64,000 nt of DNA from Rohdeia mirabilis (GTDB taxonomy: Bacteria; Planctomycetota; UBA1135; GCA-002686595), in NCBI GenBank assembly GCA_007750655.1, contig CP036290.1, positions 3,782,001 through 3,846,000 on the forward strand. Reading direction: 5' to 3'. Made by a program: the position numbers and the translations under genes. The notes under the pieces were generated by a model. It saw only the letters and a program-made list of their open reading frames with translations, made no database searches and was not told the DNA's origin. Shown in pieces: positions 7,748 to 18,200 of this stretch (position 1 is the stretch's first letter; each line of letters opens with the position of its first letter).

Positions 7748-9706
7748 TCAACGGGGTCCCGAAGCTTGTGTGCGCGGAACCTGTTCGGGCGGGCTCGGAT
7801 CCGACTCGCCCGTGACCTGTGCCGGACCGTCGGCCGAGAGCGCGGTCTCGAGACCGAAGGCCTCGGCCAGCGCTCGGACGAGTTCCGCCTCGGCGGGACG
7901 CAGTCGACCGTCGTGGGCCGCGGCCCGTTCGCAGGCGGCGAGCACCGCGCGGCGATCGGTCTCGTCCAGCCCACGGAGTCGATCGCCCTGGCGCACGGTC
8001 CGCGATCCGGCCGACCCGGCCCCCATCGGCGCGCTCGACGGCAGGCCCGGATACCCGCGGCGGCGCAGTTCGGCCTCGCCGGCGCGGTAGGCCAACTCGA
8101 CCTGCCCCGCGCCTCCACCGACCTGGGCGACCCAACTGAGCACCGCGCGCACCTCCCCCGCCGCTTCGGCGAAGCTCACGCGGCCCGGCGGGCGCACCGC
8201 GACGCCGAAGCGCGGGAACAGGCGCGCGCGCAGCACTTCGTGGAGCGCCCACTCGAACGGATCCGTGCGACCGTCGGCCGTGGTGAAGGCCTCGGCCAAG
8301 GCGACGAAGCGCTCGAACTGCGGGCGCGAGAGCGACGCCAAGGACGGAATGCACAGGTCGAGCAGCGGCAGGCGCTCGATGCCGGGCAGGAGGCGCGCGG
8401 CGGGCTCGAGTCGATCGATCTCGCGCGCCAGTTCGGGCCACTGTTCGAGCGCCGCGTCCTGGCGCGGGCGTTCGGGCTCCGACGTGGCACGCATCAGCAC
8501 GAGCACCGCCGCGCACGCGCCGAACGGGTCGCGCGACGCCTGACGCAGCTCGTCGGGCAACGCGTCGATCCGCTGACGCGCCTCCCCCAGCGACGCGATG
8601 AACCCGGCGTTCAGGGTCATCAGGTCCGCCGCCTTCTGACGGGTGGCGGCCACGTGTTCGCGCGCGCGCTCGGGCACCTTCACGCTCTTCAGCTTGGTCA
8701 GGCGACCGAGGCGCGCGAGACGTTCCACCACCGGCGGGTGAGTCGCGAGCAAGGAGGTGAAGTTCTTGCCGGCCGACCCGAACATCAGGTGGCGCACCTC
8801 GCCGGCGTGGGGCGAGCGCAGGCCCGAGCCCATGGCCTGGATCTTCGCCAGCGCGCCGGCGATCCCGTCCGGGTTGCGCGTGAACTGCACGGAGGCTGCG
8901 TCGGCGAGGAACTCGCGCTGGCGCGACACGGCCGCCTGCACGAGCCGGCCGAAGAAGTAGCCGACGCTGCCGAGCACCATCAACGTCACGCCGAGGATCG
9001 GGATCACGGCCGCCGCCGAACCGCCGCTGTCGTTCGAGCGCCGACGGCCGCCGATGCGCGAGTAGAACATCGAGCGCAGGATGAACTCGCCGATCTGACC
9101 GAGCGCGGCGACGCCGAAGATCCAGCCCATGAGCCGCAGGTTGAGGCGCGTGTCGCCGTGGGCCACGTGGCTGAACTCGTGGGCGACGACGCCCTGCAGC
9201 TCGTCGCGATCCAGGGCCAAGAGCGCGCCGCGCGTGAACCCGAGCACCGAGTCCTGGGCCGTGCGTCCGGCCGCGAACGCGTTGATCGACGTGTCCTCGA
9301 GCAGGTAGACCGGCGGCACCGGCATGGACGAGGCGATCGCGATCTCCTCCACCACGTTCAGCAGCTGCCGCTCGTCGGGATCGGTGGTACCGCGCTGGAT
9401 CAGCTGGCCGCCGAGGAACTCCGCGACGCTGCGCCCGTCCTTGGCGACGGTGCTCGAGCGGTACCAGGCGGCCAGCGCCACGAAGCCGAGCACCGACGCG
9501 AGAACGCCCGCGAACAGGCCCGGCCGGAAGAGCGGCGGCGAGGGCGAGCGGGCGGTGCTGTCGTGCGAGCCCCACTCGGCGTACACGAGTCCGTAGGCCA
9601 CCACCAGGTACACGACCACGGCGATGCCGACGATGCCGGCTCCGAAGAGGGCGACGAACAGCGTCGTCCGCTTCTTGGCCCGCTCCTGGTGTTCGAAGAA
9701 CTGCAC
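7748..9706 (-). CDS. M48-family membrane zinc metallopeptidase with TerB-like tail
   Basis: This 652-residue HtpX/Ste24-like integral membrane peptidase has zinc motif H176-E-F-S-H180 and the third ligand E265 in REFLADAASVQF. Hydrophobic segments lie at about 15-40 and 64-82, and further ones follow the zinc motif (about 195-212 and 232-255). Beyond residue 350 a long helical region ends in DETDRRAVLAACERAAAHDG, which looks like a TerB-type module, then a Pro-rich tail. That tail sets it apart from the ~300-residue HtpX. lemA lies 56 nt upstream on the same strand; LemA and M48 peptidases are frequently paired, so a joint role in envelope quality control is likely. Confidence 0.88.
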   Translation of the reverse strand: MQFFEHQERAKKRTTLFVALFGAGIVGIAVVVYLVVAYGLVYAEWGSHDSTARSPSPPLFRPGLFAGVLASVLGFVALAAWYRSSTVAKDGRSVAEFLGGQLIQRGTTDPDERQLLNVVEEIAIASSMPVPPVYLLEDTSINAFAAGRTAQDSVLGFTRGALLALDRDELQGVVAHEFSHVAHGDTRLNLRLMGWIFGVAALGQIGEFILRSMFYSRIGGRRRSNDSGGSAAAVIPILGVTLMVLGSVGYFFGRLVQAAVSRQREFLADAASVQFTRNPDGIAGALAKIQAMGSGLRSPHAGEVRHLMFGSAGKNFTSLLATHPPVVERLARLGRLTKLKSVKVPERAREHVAATRQKAADLMTLNAGFIASLGEARQRIDALPDELRQASRDPFGACAAVLVLMRATSEPERPRQDAALEQWPELAREIDRLEPAARLLPGIERLPLLDLCIPSLASLSRPQFERFVALAEAFTTADGRTDPFEWALHEVLRARLFPRFGVAVRPPGRVSFAEAAGEVRAVLSWVAQVGGGAGQVELAYRAGEAELRRRGYPGLPSSAPMGAGSAGSRTVRQGDRLRGLDETDRRAVLAACERAAAHDGRLRPAEAELVRALAEAFGLETALSADGPAQVTGESDPSPPEQVPRTQASGPR

Positions 9707-9762
9707 GGGTCGTGCGCTTCAGTGCGGTGCGCCGCCGGCGTCGACCAGCGGCGCGACCGCGC

Positions 9763-10356
9763 TCAGAACGACACCTTGGGAGCTTCGCGCACGCTGGGGT
9801 CGACGATCTCGAACAGCTGCGCCTCGGCGAAGTTGAACATGCCGGCGACCACGCTGGCGGGGAAGACCTCGCGCGCGGTGTTGTAGGTCATCACCGAGTC
9901 GTTGTACGCCTGACGCGCGAAGGCGACCTTGTTCTCGGTCGAGGTCAACTCCTCCTGCAGCGCGAGCATGTTCTGGTTGGCCTTGAGGTCGGGGTAGGCC
10001 TCCATCACCGCGAACAGCCGCCCCATCGCTCCGGTCAGCGCGCCCTCCGCCGCGAGCAGCCCCTGCATCGCACCCGCGTCGCCCGGGTTCGCCGCCGCGC
10101 GCTTCTCCGCGGTCTGCGCCTGGTTGCGCGCGCCGATCACGGCCTCGAGCGTCTCGCGCTCGTGGCTCATGTAGCCCTTCGCCGTCTCGACCAGGTTCGG
10201 GATCAGGTCGTAGCGCCGCCGCAGCTGCACGTCGATCTGGGCGAACGCGTTCTCGAAACGGTTCTTGAGGGTGACGAGCCGGTTGTAGACACCGACGCCC
10301 CACAGGGCGGCGATGAGCGGGAGGCCGATCAGGAGGCCGAGAACGACGTAGAGCAT
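9763..10356 (-). CDS. lemA: LemA family protein
   Basis: This 197-residue protein has one N-terminal transmembrane helix (MLYVVLGLLIGLPLIAALWG) followed by a long helical-bundle domain. The family hallmarks YNRLVTLKNRFENAFAQIDV, RRYDLIPNLVETAKGYM and SERETLEAVIGAR-like text (here SHERETLEAVIGAR) are present, and the end VSVREAPKVSF-like (here PSVREAPKVSF) is typical. It lies directly upstream of the M48 peptidase in an apparent two-gene operon. A TATCCT box at 10412-10417, about 60 nt before the start, could be its -10 element, though no convincing -35 sequence accompanies it. Confidence 0.92.
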   Translation of the reverse strand: MLYVVLGLLIGLPLIAALWGVGVYNRLVTLKNRFENAFAQIDVQLRRRYDLIPNLVETAKGYMSHERETLEAVIGARNQAQTAEKRAAANPGDAGAMQGLLAAEGALTGAMGRLFAVMEAYPDLKANQNMLALQEELTSTENKVAFARQAYNDSVMTYNTAREVFPASVVAGMFNFAEAQLFEIVDPSVREAPKVSF

Positions 10357-10484
10357 GGTGGCGGAGCGAGCTGGCGTGGTGCGGAGCGAGAGGCGCGGTC
10401 GGGAGGGCCCGAGGATAGACCCCGCGCGGGCCGATCGATCGCCGAGGACCGCTCGAGAGTGCCGCTACTCGGAGCACGCCGCGG

Positions 10485-11129
10485 TCATTCACGGCGAATC
10501 GCGGATCCTACGGTCGGCCGCGGAGAGTGGAAGACCGGGCGGAGAACCAGCTGCTCGAAGGCTCGAGGTTCCGGCGACAGCCTCGCACCACGCAGGTAGC
10601 GCCACGAACCGCGCTCGATCACTTCCCCCGCTCGCTCCGCCAAGTCGCCGGGGTAGCGCCCCGTCGAGCGCCGGACCAGAACGTCCTTCACCGAAGAGCT
10701 GAGGTCGACGGGCAGGAAGACGGCGAAGCCACGTGCGCCGAAGTCCGCGACCCTCCACTCCTCGGTCCGCCAGAGACCGTGGCTCACGGGCTCGTCCCAG
10801 CGGTGCGAGGACGCCAACTCACCGACGTCGACCGGCAACCGATCGTGCTCGGCGCGGAAGCGTTCGACCGCTCGGTACAGGCTGTCGCCCTCGGCGATCC
10901 AGCGCTCGAGGACCTCCTCGCGAGGGCCGTGTTCCAGCATGTGACCGATGCTCGCGACCTGGTTCCCGAGAGTCAGCACGACACCGCCCACGGTCAGGCT
11001 CACCACCACCGCGATCACGACCGCGATCAGACACTGCGCTCGCTACAGACCCACGAACCAGGGGTGCGGTTCCGACATCAGCCTGCCGCCGCCGCCCGGC
11101 AACGGCGCATCGTGATCGACTTCGTTCAT
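10485..11129 (-). pseudogene. membrane protein frame interrupted by an in-frame TAG
   Basis: One reading frame runs from ATG 11127-11129 (MNEVDHDAP, then MSEPHPWFVGL) to the stop at 10485, broken only by TAG at 11043-11045. The residues after the stop, RAQCLIAVVIAVVVSLTVGG, form the expected first membrane helix, so the TAG falls between a short cytoplasmic leader and that helix. Downstream is a soluble domain with YRAVERFRAEHDRLPVDVGEL, a pattern resembling the start of pseudopilin-like domains, but I cannot name the family. Translation could restart at GTG 11016-11018 and give 177 residues. A single CAG-to-TAG change would explain the break; a recent nonsense mutation or a sequence error are both possible. 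Confidence 0.5.
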
Positions 11130-11474
11130 GGGCGTGTGGCGACCGTTGTTCGCGACCGTGGTTCGCGACCGAGGTCGGGTCGGACAGACGCGAGGCTGCA
11201 CATGATCCCGAAGTGCGAGGCCCACCGCGGGGGGGCGCGAATTCGAATCCGTAGTGGATCGGTCGTGCGCACCCGGAGGAGCGGCACACGGCGAGCTAGG
11301 CGAAGTCGGCCACTGGACTTAGAGCGGACGCTTCCGAGTGTCGCCACGTCCCGCGCGGCGGCGCGCGCTCCTCGAATCGGACCGGCCCGAGGACGGGCGC
11401 CGTTCGCCCGTGTCAGCATGGGCCTTCGTCGCCCGTCCCCGTCGCCTCTCGGCGTCCCCTCCAGGTCTCTTGCC
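11130..11474. other. divergent intergenic region with a short tandem repeat
   Basis: This 345-nt space separates the interrupted minus-strand frame from the plus-strand FG-GAP gene. It contains three imperfect 13-bp tandem units starting GACCGTTGTTCGC at 11141-11178. I see no convincing gene or terminator. Promoters for both directions are expected here, but I find no clear -35/-10 pair. Confidence 0.5.
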
Positions 11475-13946
11475 ATGCAACCGCTGCGCTTCCTGCTCGC
11501 CCTCGCCCCTCTCGCCGCCGCGCCCGCTCTCGCAGGCAACCTGCAGGTGCACGACATGCACGACGCGCCCGACCCGAGGTCGGCCGAAGCACTCGCGGCC
11601 GCGTTGCTCGACGACGCCCGACACGCGGTTCTCGCGGACGTGGACGGCACCCTCCACGCGCGGTCGCTCGCCCATGGCTACCGAGCACGGTTCGACCAAC
11701 AGCAGCTCTGGGTCGCAGAGGACTCGGGCGCGTGGTCCTTCGGACTCGCGCTCACCGGCTTCGGTCGGGACGGCCAGCTCGAGGCGGTCGATCCGGCACC
11801 CGAGACGAGCCATGCGGGTCGGCGGGTCGAACGACGCTTCGGGCCGAACCTGACCGAGTGGTACGCGAACCACGACCGCGGACTCGAGCACGGCTACACG
11901 GTGGCGGAGCGACCGGCCGGCACGGGTGCGTTGGTGCTGGAGCTCGAGTTGACGACCGCCCTCGCGCCCTCGCTCACCGGCGACCGGCGCACGCTGCTGC
12001 TCGCGAACGCGGACGGCGCGACGCTGGCGCGCTACGCCGGCCTCGTGGCTTTCGACGCGGACGGCTCGGACCTCGCGGCGCGCTTCGAGCTGGACGGCAC
12101 GGACCTGCACATCCACGTGGACGACTTCGGCGCGCGCTACCCGCTGACGATCGATCCGATCGTGCAGACCGGCTACATCAAGGCTTCGAACACGGACGCC
12201 GGCGATCAGTTCGGTCGGAGCGTCGCCGTCTGGGGCTCGACGCTCGTGGTGGGCGCGACCGAGGAGGACGGCGTGGGCGGCCTGAACGGCAACCAGTCCA
12301 GCAACGGGCTCTCCAGCGCGGGTGCGGTGTACGTCTTCGTGCACGACGGCTCGAACTGGGTCCAGGAGGCCTACATCAAGCCGAGTTCCCGCGGTGCGAA
12401 CGATCGCTTCGGAACCTCCGTCGACATCTTCGAGAACACCCTCGTCGTCGGAGCGACCGGAGACGACAGCGCCGCAACTCTGGTCGGCGGCAACAGCGGT
12501 GACAACAGCCTGTCGAACGCGGGCGCCGCCTGGGTCTTCGAGCGCAGCGGCAGCACCTGGTCACAGGTCGCCTACTTGAAATCACCCAGCCCCGACTCGA
12601 GCGACAGCTTCGGCATCAGCGTGGCCATCGACGGCGAGTTCATCGTGGTCGGCGCCAATCGCGAGGACAGCTCGGCGACCGGTGTGGACGGCAGCAGCGC
12701 GAACGACTCGGCGAGCGATGCGGGCGCTGCCTACGTCTATCGCCGCCTCGTCTCCGGCTGGACCTACGACAGCTACCTGAAAGCCTCCAACACGGGGGTG
12801 GGCGACCAGTTCGGCCTCGACGTGGGCATCAGCGGCGACACCATCGTCGTCGGCGCCCCGTACGAGAACAGCGACGCGAACGGCTCGGGTGGCGACCAGA
12901 CCGACGAGAGCGCGGGCGACGCCGGTGCGCTGTACGTGTTCGTGAACGGCACGTCCGGCTGGACCCAGCAGGCGTACCTGAAGGCGACGAACTCCGACGC
13001 GTTCGACCTGTTCGGTTGGTCGGTCGCGATCGACGGCGACCGGCTCGTGGTCGGCGCGCCCTTCGAGGACAGCGCGGCGACGGGCGTGAACGGCGACCAG
13101 GCGGACAACACTTTGGGGGGGTGCGGTGCCGCCTACGTCTTCGCGCGCAGTGGATCGAACTGGTTCGCCCAGGCGTACCTGAAGCCGACCGCCGGCGACA
13201 CGAACGACCTGTTCGGCTGGAGCGTCGCCATCTCGGGCGGACTGATCGCCGTGGGAGTCCGCGAAGAGGACGGAGGTGGCCAACTCTCGCTCGGCAGCCC
13301 GTTCGACGACTCGGAGACGGACTCGGGTGCCGTCTACCTGTTCACACCCGTGGGCTTCACCTGGGAGCCGCGCACCTACCTCAAGGCCTCGAACACCGAC
13401 ACGTCCGACGGATTCGGCGACGCACTCGCCCTCGCTGGCGAGCGCCTGGTCGTCGGCGCAGCCTTCGAAGGCAGCTCGTCCACAGGCGTCGGCGGCTCCC
13501 AGTTCAACAACTCGGCCAGCGCCGCGGGTGCGGTCTACGCCTTCGACGTGGGCTTCTGGGAGCTCGTCCCCGGCTGCTTCGCCAACCCCGCCCTCATCCT
13601 GGCCCCCGCGCGCTCGGCCTACATGGACGAGACCTTCCGCTTCCAGATCCAGGGCAACTCGATCACGACGGGCTTCGCGGCGAGCTACTACGGCGTCCTG
13701 GGCACGAACGTCTCGGGCTGCGGCACCTTGCTGGGACTGGGCGAAGAGTTGCTGTTGCTGCTCGCGCCCCAGCCCACTCTCGTCAGCGTCGAGCCGTTGA
13801 CGGGCGGACTCGCGGACGAGACCCTCGCGATCCCGAACCTGCCGAGTCTCGAGGGCATTCGGGTGACGCTGCAGGCCCTCGTGGTCGACACGAGCAGCTT
13901 CGCCACCGAGTTCAGTCAGGGCCTCGAGATCGAGATTCGCCCTTGA
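11475..13946 (+). CDS. secreted FG-GAP repeat (integrin-alpha-like) propeller protein
   Basis: The 823-residue product begins with a signal peptide (MQPLRFLLALAPLAAAPALA, cut near residue 20). A globular N-terminal domain (about 22-230) ends RYPLTIDPIVQ, a hallmark seen before such repeats in planctomycete proteins. Seven FG-GAP-type units start near residues 234, 298, 365, 432, 500, 566 and 634, each with YLKASN-x-DQFG-x-SVAI and LVVGAP-x-EDS followed by GAAYVF. Seven units fit a closed seven-bladed propeller with Asp-rich calcium-binding loops. The last about 120 residues (PGCFANPALI onwards) form a separate C-terminal domain. Location is probably the cell surface or outside. ATG 11475 is chosen because it precedes the signal peptide; ligand unknown. 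Confidence 0.85.
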   Translation: MQPLRFLLALAPLAAAPALAGNLQVHDMHDAPDPRSAEALAAALLDDARHAVLADVDGTLHARSLAHGYRARFDQQQLWVAEDSGAWSFGLALTGFGRDGQLEAVDPAPETSHAGRRVERRFGPNLTEWYANHDRGLEHGYTVAERPAGTGALVLELELTTALAPSLTGDRRTLLLANADGATLARYAGLVAFDADGSDLAARFELDGTDLHIHVDDFGARYPLTIDPIVQTGYIKASNTDAGDQFGRSVAVWGSTLVVGATEEDGVGGLNGNQSSNGLSSAGAVYVFVHDGSNWVQEAYIKPSSRGANDRFGTSVDIFENTLVVGATGDDSAATLVGGNSGDNSLSNAGAAWVFERSGSTWSQVAYLKSPSPDSSDSFGISVAIDGEFIVVGANREDSSATGVDGSSANDSASDAGAAYVYRRLVSGWTYDSYLKASNTGVGDQFGLDVGISGDTIVVGAPYENSDANGSGGDQTDESAGDAGALYVFVNGTSGWTQQAYLKATNSDAFDLFGWSVAIDGDRLVVGAPFEDSAATGVNGDQADNTLGGCGAAYVFARSGSNWFAQAYLKPTAGDTNDLFGWSVAISGGLIAVGVREEDGGGQLSLGSPFDDSETDSGAVYLFTPVGFTWEPRTYLKASNTDTSDGFGDALALAGERLVVGAAFEGSSSTGVGGSQFNNSASAAGAVYAFDVGFWELVPGCFANPALILAPARSAYMDETFRFQIQGNSITTGFAASYYGVLGTNVSGCGTLLGLGEELLLLLAPQPTLVSVEPLTGGLADETLAIPNLPSLEGIRVTLQALVVDTSSFATEFSQGLEIEIRP

Positions 13947-14026
13947 CGGATCGGCGGCTCTCGACCCTGGGCGAGGGCAGGGGGGCATTCGGACCGCGCG
14001 CGGTATTCGAGCGCCCGACAGGCCGC

Positions 14027-14032
14027 TATCCT
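14027..14032 (+). promoter_or_regulatory. possible -10 box giving a leaderless mRNA
   Basis: TATCCT ends 7 nt before the ATG of the carbamoyltransferase gene (14040), so transcription would start at or next to the start codon. There is no Shine-Dalgarno sequence in this position. A matching -35 element is weak (TTCGAG at 14006-14011). Confidence 0.4.
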
Positions 14033-14039
14033 CGGCCCG

Positions 14040-15083
14040 ATGGAGCCCCACCCCAACCTGCTCAGCCTGGACGACCTGACGGACGGGCAGCTCGAGCACA
14101 TGTTCGAGCTGGCCGAACGCCTCCAGGCGGACCCGACCCTGGGTCGTGACGCCCTGGCCGGCATCACGGTCGGCCTCCTGTTCTTCCGCGGCTCCCTGCG
14201 CACGCGCTCTTCGTTCGAGGCGGCGGTGGCGCAGTTGGGCGGGCACCCGATCAACCTGACGGCGCACACCGACTTCTGGGAGCTCGAGTACCGCGAGGGG
14301 CGCGTCATGGACGGCCGCGCGCCCGAGCACGTGCGCGACGCGGCGCGGGTCCTGTCGTCCTACGTGGATCTGCTGGCGGTGCGGCCGGCGCCCGAGCAGC
14401 GCAAGTGGGCGGTGGACCGGGCCGACCAGCAGATCGGCGCCTGGGCCAAGTTCGCGAACGTGCCCGTGGTGAACATGGAGAGCGGACTGTGGCACCCGCT
14501 GCAGGCGTTGGCGGACCTCTTCACCCTGCGGCGCGCGCTCGGACGCCAGACCTCCGGGTCGAGCGGCCCGCGGCGCCGGATCTGCCTGGCCTGGACCCAC
14601 TCCCCCACCCCGGCCCCGGTCTCGGCCGCCCACTCGCTGCTCGTCGCGGCCTGTCGCGCCGGCTACGAGGTGCGCCTCGCCCACCCGCCCGGGTTCGACC
14701 TCGACGAGCAGGTGGTCGCGCAGGCCCGCGCGGCCGCGGGTGCGAGCGGCGGTGAACTGGTCCACGCCACCGACCTGCACGACGGGATCGACGGCGTGGA
14801 CGTGGTCTACGCGCGTTCGTGGGAGAGCCTCGAGACCTACGGCGACCCGACCCTCTCCGCCTCGCGCCGCGCCAAGGCCGGCGACTGGCGCATCGACGAG
14901 CGGCTGATGGCGCGCGGCAACGACGCGCGGCTGATGCACGCCATGCCGGTGCGCCGCAACGTCGAGGTCACCGACGAGGTGATCGACGGCCCGCGCAGCC
15001 TCTTGTTCGAGCAGGCCGCCAACCGTCTGCCCTGCCAGAAGGCGCTGTTGCTCGACCTGCTCGGGCGCGGCGCCGACCTCTGA
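14040..15083 (+). CDS. acetyl-/succinyl-ornithine carbamoyltransferase family enzyme
   Basis: This 347-residue protein of the aspartate/ornithine carbamoyltransferase superfamily would transfer a carbamoyl group to an ornithine derivative in arginine synthesis. The carbamoyl-phosphate loop S52-L-R-T-R56, the H152-P-L-Q155 motif and the C-terminal PVRRNVEVTDEV all match the N-acyl-ornithine branch rather than classic ArgF. The usual HCLP near the C-terminus reads H300-A-M-P303, so the conserved cysteine is absent. A TATCCT box ends 7 nt before the ATG. dnaE follows 120 nt downstream on the same strand. No other arginine gene is nearby, so the exact substrate is open. Confidence 0.82.
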   Translation: MEPHPNLLSLDDLTDGQLEHMFELAERLQADPTLGRDALAGITVGLLFFRGSLRTRSSFEAAVAQLGGHPINLTAHTDFWELEYREGRVMDGRAPEHVRDAARVLSSYVDLLAVRPAPEQRKWAVDRADQQIGAWAKFANVPVVNMESGLWHPLQALADLFTLRRALGRQTSGSSGPRRRICLAWTHSPTPAPVSAAHSLLVAACRAGYEVRLAHPPGFDLDEQVVAQARAAAGASGGELVHATDLHDGIDGVDVVYARSWESLETYGDPTLSASRRAKAGDWRIDERLMARGNDARLMHAMPVRRNVEVTDEVIDGPRSLLFEQAANRLPCQKALLLDLLGRGADL

Positions 15084-15203
15084 GCGCGGCGAGCGCGGCC
15101 CGTTGGTCGCGCCGCAGCGCCGGCCCGTGCCACGCGCGCGGCCGGCGCTCTTCGCTCCGCCCCGTCCGTCCCGTCTCTCGACACCCGACCCTCGAACGCT
15201 GCC

Positions 15204-18200
15204 GTGCCCGCACCCGACTTCGTCCACCTGCACGTCCACTCCGAGTACTCCCTGCTCGACGGCGCGAACCGCATCTCCAAGCTGGTCGACGCGTGCGTCG
15301 CCGACGGGCAACCGGCGCTGGCCCTGACGGACCACGGCAACCTGTTCGGTGCGATCGAGCTGTACCAGAAGTGCAAGAAGAAGGAGATCACGCCGATCAT
15401 CGGGTGCGAGGTGTACATCGCGACCACGTCGCGACACGAGAAGCACCACCGCGAGCGCAACCCGTACAGCCACCTGACGCTGCTCGCGCGCAACGAGGCC
15501 GGCTACCGCAACCTGATCGAGCTGGCGAGCAAGAGCTACCTCGAGGGCTACAGCGTGCGGCCGCGGATCGACTTCGAACTGCTGGCCGAGCACGCGGACG
15601 GCCTCAACTGCCTGTCGGGTTGTCTGTCGGGGCGCATGAACCAGATGCTGCGCCAGGACAAGCAACCGATCGCCGAGGACCTGGCGATCAAGATGCGCGA
15701 CATGTTCGGGCCCGAGCACTTCTGGCTCGAGCTGCAGCGCAACGGACTCTCGATCCAGGACCGCTGCAACGAAGGCCTGATCGAGATCCACAAGCGTACC
15801 GGCATCCCGCTCGTCGCGACGAACGACATCCACTACCTGCGCCACGAGGACTGTCGGGTGCAGGACACGCTCCTGTGCATCAACACGGGCGCCAAGCGCG
15901 ACGACGAGAAGCGCTTCAAGATGGACACCGACAGCCTCTTCTTCCGCACCCGCGAGGAGATGGCGTCGATGTTCAAGGACCTGCCCGAAGCCCTGAAGGC
16001 GACGATGGACGTGGCCGGGCAGACCGACCTCGAGATCGAGTTCGGCACCTACCACGTGCCGGTGTTCCAGAGCGACTCGGGCGAGACGCCGGACGAGCTG
16101 TTCGACCGCCTGCTCGAGAAGGGCTTGATCGAGAAGTACGGCGCGGAGAACACGAAGGCGCGCGAACGCCTCGAGTACGAGAAGCGAATCATTCGCGAAC
16201 TCGGCTTCGTGTCCTACTTCCTGATCGTGTGGGACCTAATCGCGTGGGCGCGCGGGAACGACATCCCGGTCGGCCCGGGGCGCGGTTCGGCGGCCGGCTC
16301 GATGGTCGCGTTCCTGCTCGACATCACGCGCGTCTGTCCGCTCGAGTACGACCTCCTGTTCGAGCGCTTCCTCAACGCCGCGCGCGTGTCGATGCCCGAC
16401 ATCGACATCGACTTCTGCAAGGAGGGTCGCGACGCGGTCATCCAGTACACGCGGCGCAAGTACGGCGACGACTACGTGGCGCAGATCGTCACCTTCGGAA
16501 CGATGGCTTCGCGCACCGCGATCCGCGACGTCGGTCGGGTGCTCGACATCCCGCTGCGCGACATCGACCGCATCAGCAAGAAGATTCCGACCGGGCCGGG
16601 CGCACCGCCGCTGAAGGACGCGCTCGAGGCCGACGAGGACCTGCAGAAGCTGCGCGCCGAGATGCCCGAGTTGGCCGAGTTGTTCGACCTGTCCGTCGAA
16701 CTCGAGGGCCAGGTGCGACACATCTCGACGCACGCGGCCGGCGTCGTCATCGCCGACCGTCCGATCACCCACTACGTGCCGCTGTGCACCCAGGGCGACG
16801 ACATCTCGACCCAGTGGTCCGCGCCCCAGCTCGAGGAGTTGGGCCTTCTGAAGATGGACTACCTGGGTCTGCGGACCCTGACGATCCTCGAACGCGCGCT
16901 GCGCAACATCGTGAAACAGGGCGGCACGCGCCCGGACCTCGAGAACCTGCCCGCCGGCGATCCCGCGACCTACGCGATGCTGATGCGCGGGGACACGCTG
17001 GGCGTCTTCCAGCTGGAATCGGACGGCATGCGCAAGCTGCTCGGGCGCCTGCGTCCCGACCGCTTCGAGGACCTGATCGCCGTGCTCGCGCTGTACCGAC
17101 CGGGCCCGCTCGAGAGCGGCATGGACGACATGTTCATCCGCCGCAAGCACGGCGAGGAAGAGGTCGTCTACCCGCACGACAGCCTGGCCGAGATCCTGGG
17201 CGACACCTACGGGTGCATCGTCTACCAGGAGCAGGTGATGCTCATCTCGAACGTGCTGGCGAACTTCTCCCTCAACGAAGCGGACAACCTCCGCAAGGCG
17301 ATGGGCAAGAAGAAGCCGGAGATCATGGAGAAGTTCTCCGCGCAGTTCATCGAGGGCGCGGTGTCGAACGGCTGTGCCGCGGAAGTTGCGCGCGACACGT
17401 GGGACAACATCGTCAAGTTCGGTGGCTACGGCTTCAACAAGTCGCACTCGACGGCCTACGCGGTCATCACCTACCAGACGGCGTACCTCAAGGCGAACCA
17501 CCGCACGGCCTTCATGGCCGGAAACATGTCCTGCGAGATGCAGGACTCGGACAAGATCAAGGCGCTGATCGACGACTGCAAGCGCAACGGCATCGAGATC
17601 CTGCCGCCCGACCTGCGGCACAGTACCTGGGAGTTCGAGCCGGAGCGCACGCCCGAAGGGAAGGACGCGATCCGCTTCGGACTCGGCGCGATCAAGGGCA
17701 CCGGCCAACGTGCCGTCGAGAACATCCTGGCGGCGCGCGCCGAACTGGAGGGCGACCTCGACCTGTTCGCGATCTGCGGCGCCGTCGATCCGGCCGAGGT
17801 GAACAAGAGCACCTGGGAAGCGGTCATCAAGGCCGGCGCGTTCGACTTCACGGGCCACGACCGCGGGAGCGTGATGGCCGCGCTCGAGAACGCGATGTCG
17901 GAAGGCGCGCAGGCCGCGAAGGACCGACGCAGCGGCCAGATGAGCATGTTCGACGCCTTCGGAGGCGACGCGTCCGGGGCCGACGACGCCGCGGAATCGA
18001 CGAGCACGCCGAGCTACGACCCCGCGGCCGCCTGGACGCCGCAGGACGCGCTCAAAGCCGAGCGCGAGGTCCTGGGTCTGTACCTCTCGGGACACCCGCT
18101 GGAGGAGCACGCGGGGATGATCTCGCTGCTCGCGAACACCGACACGTCGCGCCTCGGCGAGTTCCCGAGCGGCACCGAGATCACGATCGGCGGCCTGGTC

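Noticed and set aside
11235..11260. tRNA-like T-arm (TTCGAATCC)
   Set aside because: No acceptor, D or anticodon arm can be built around it.
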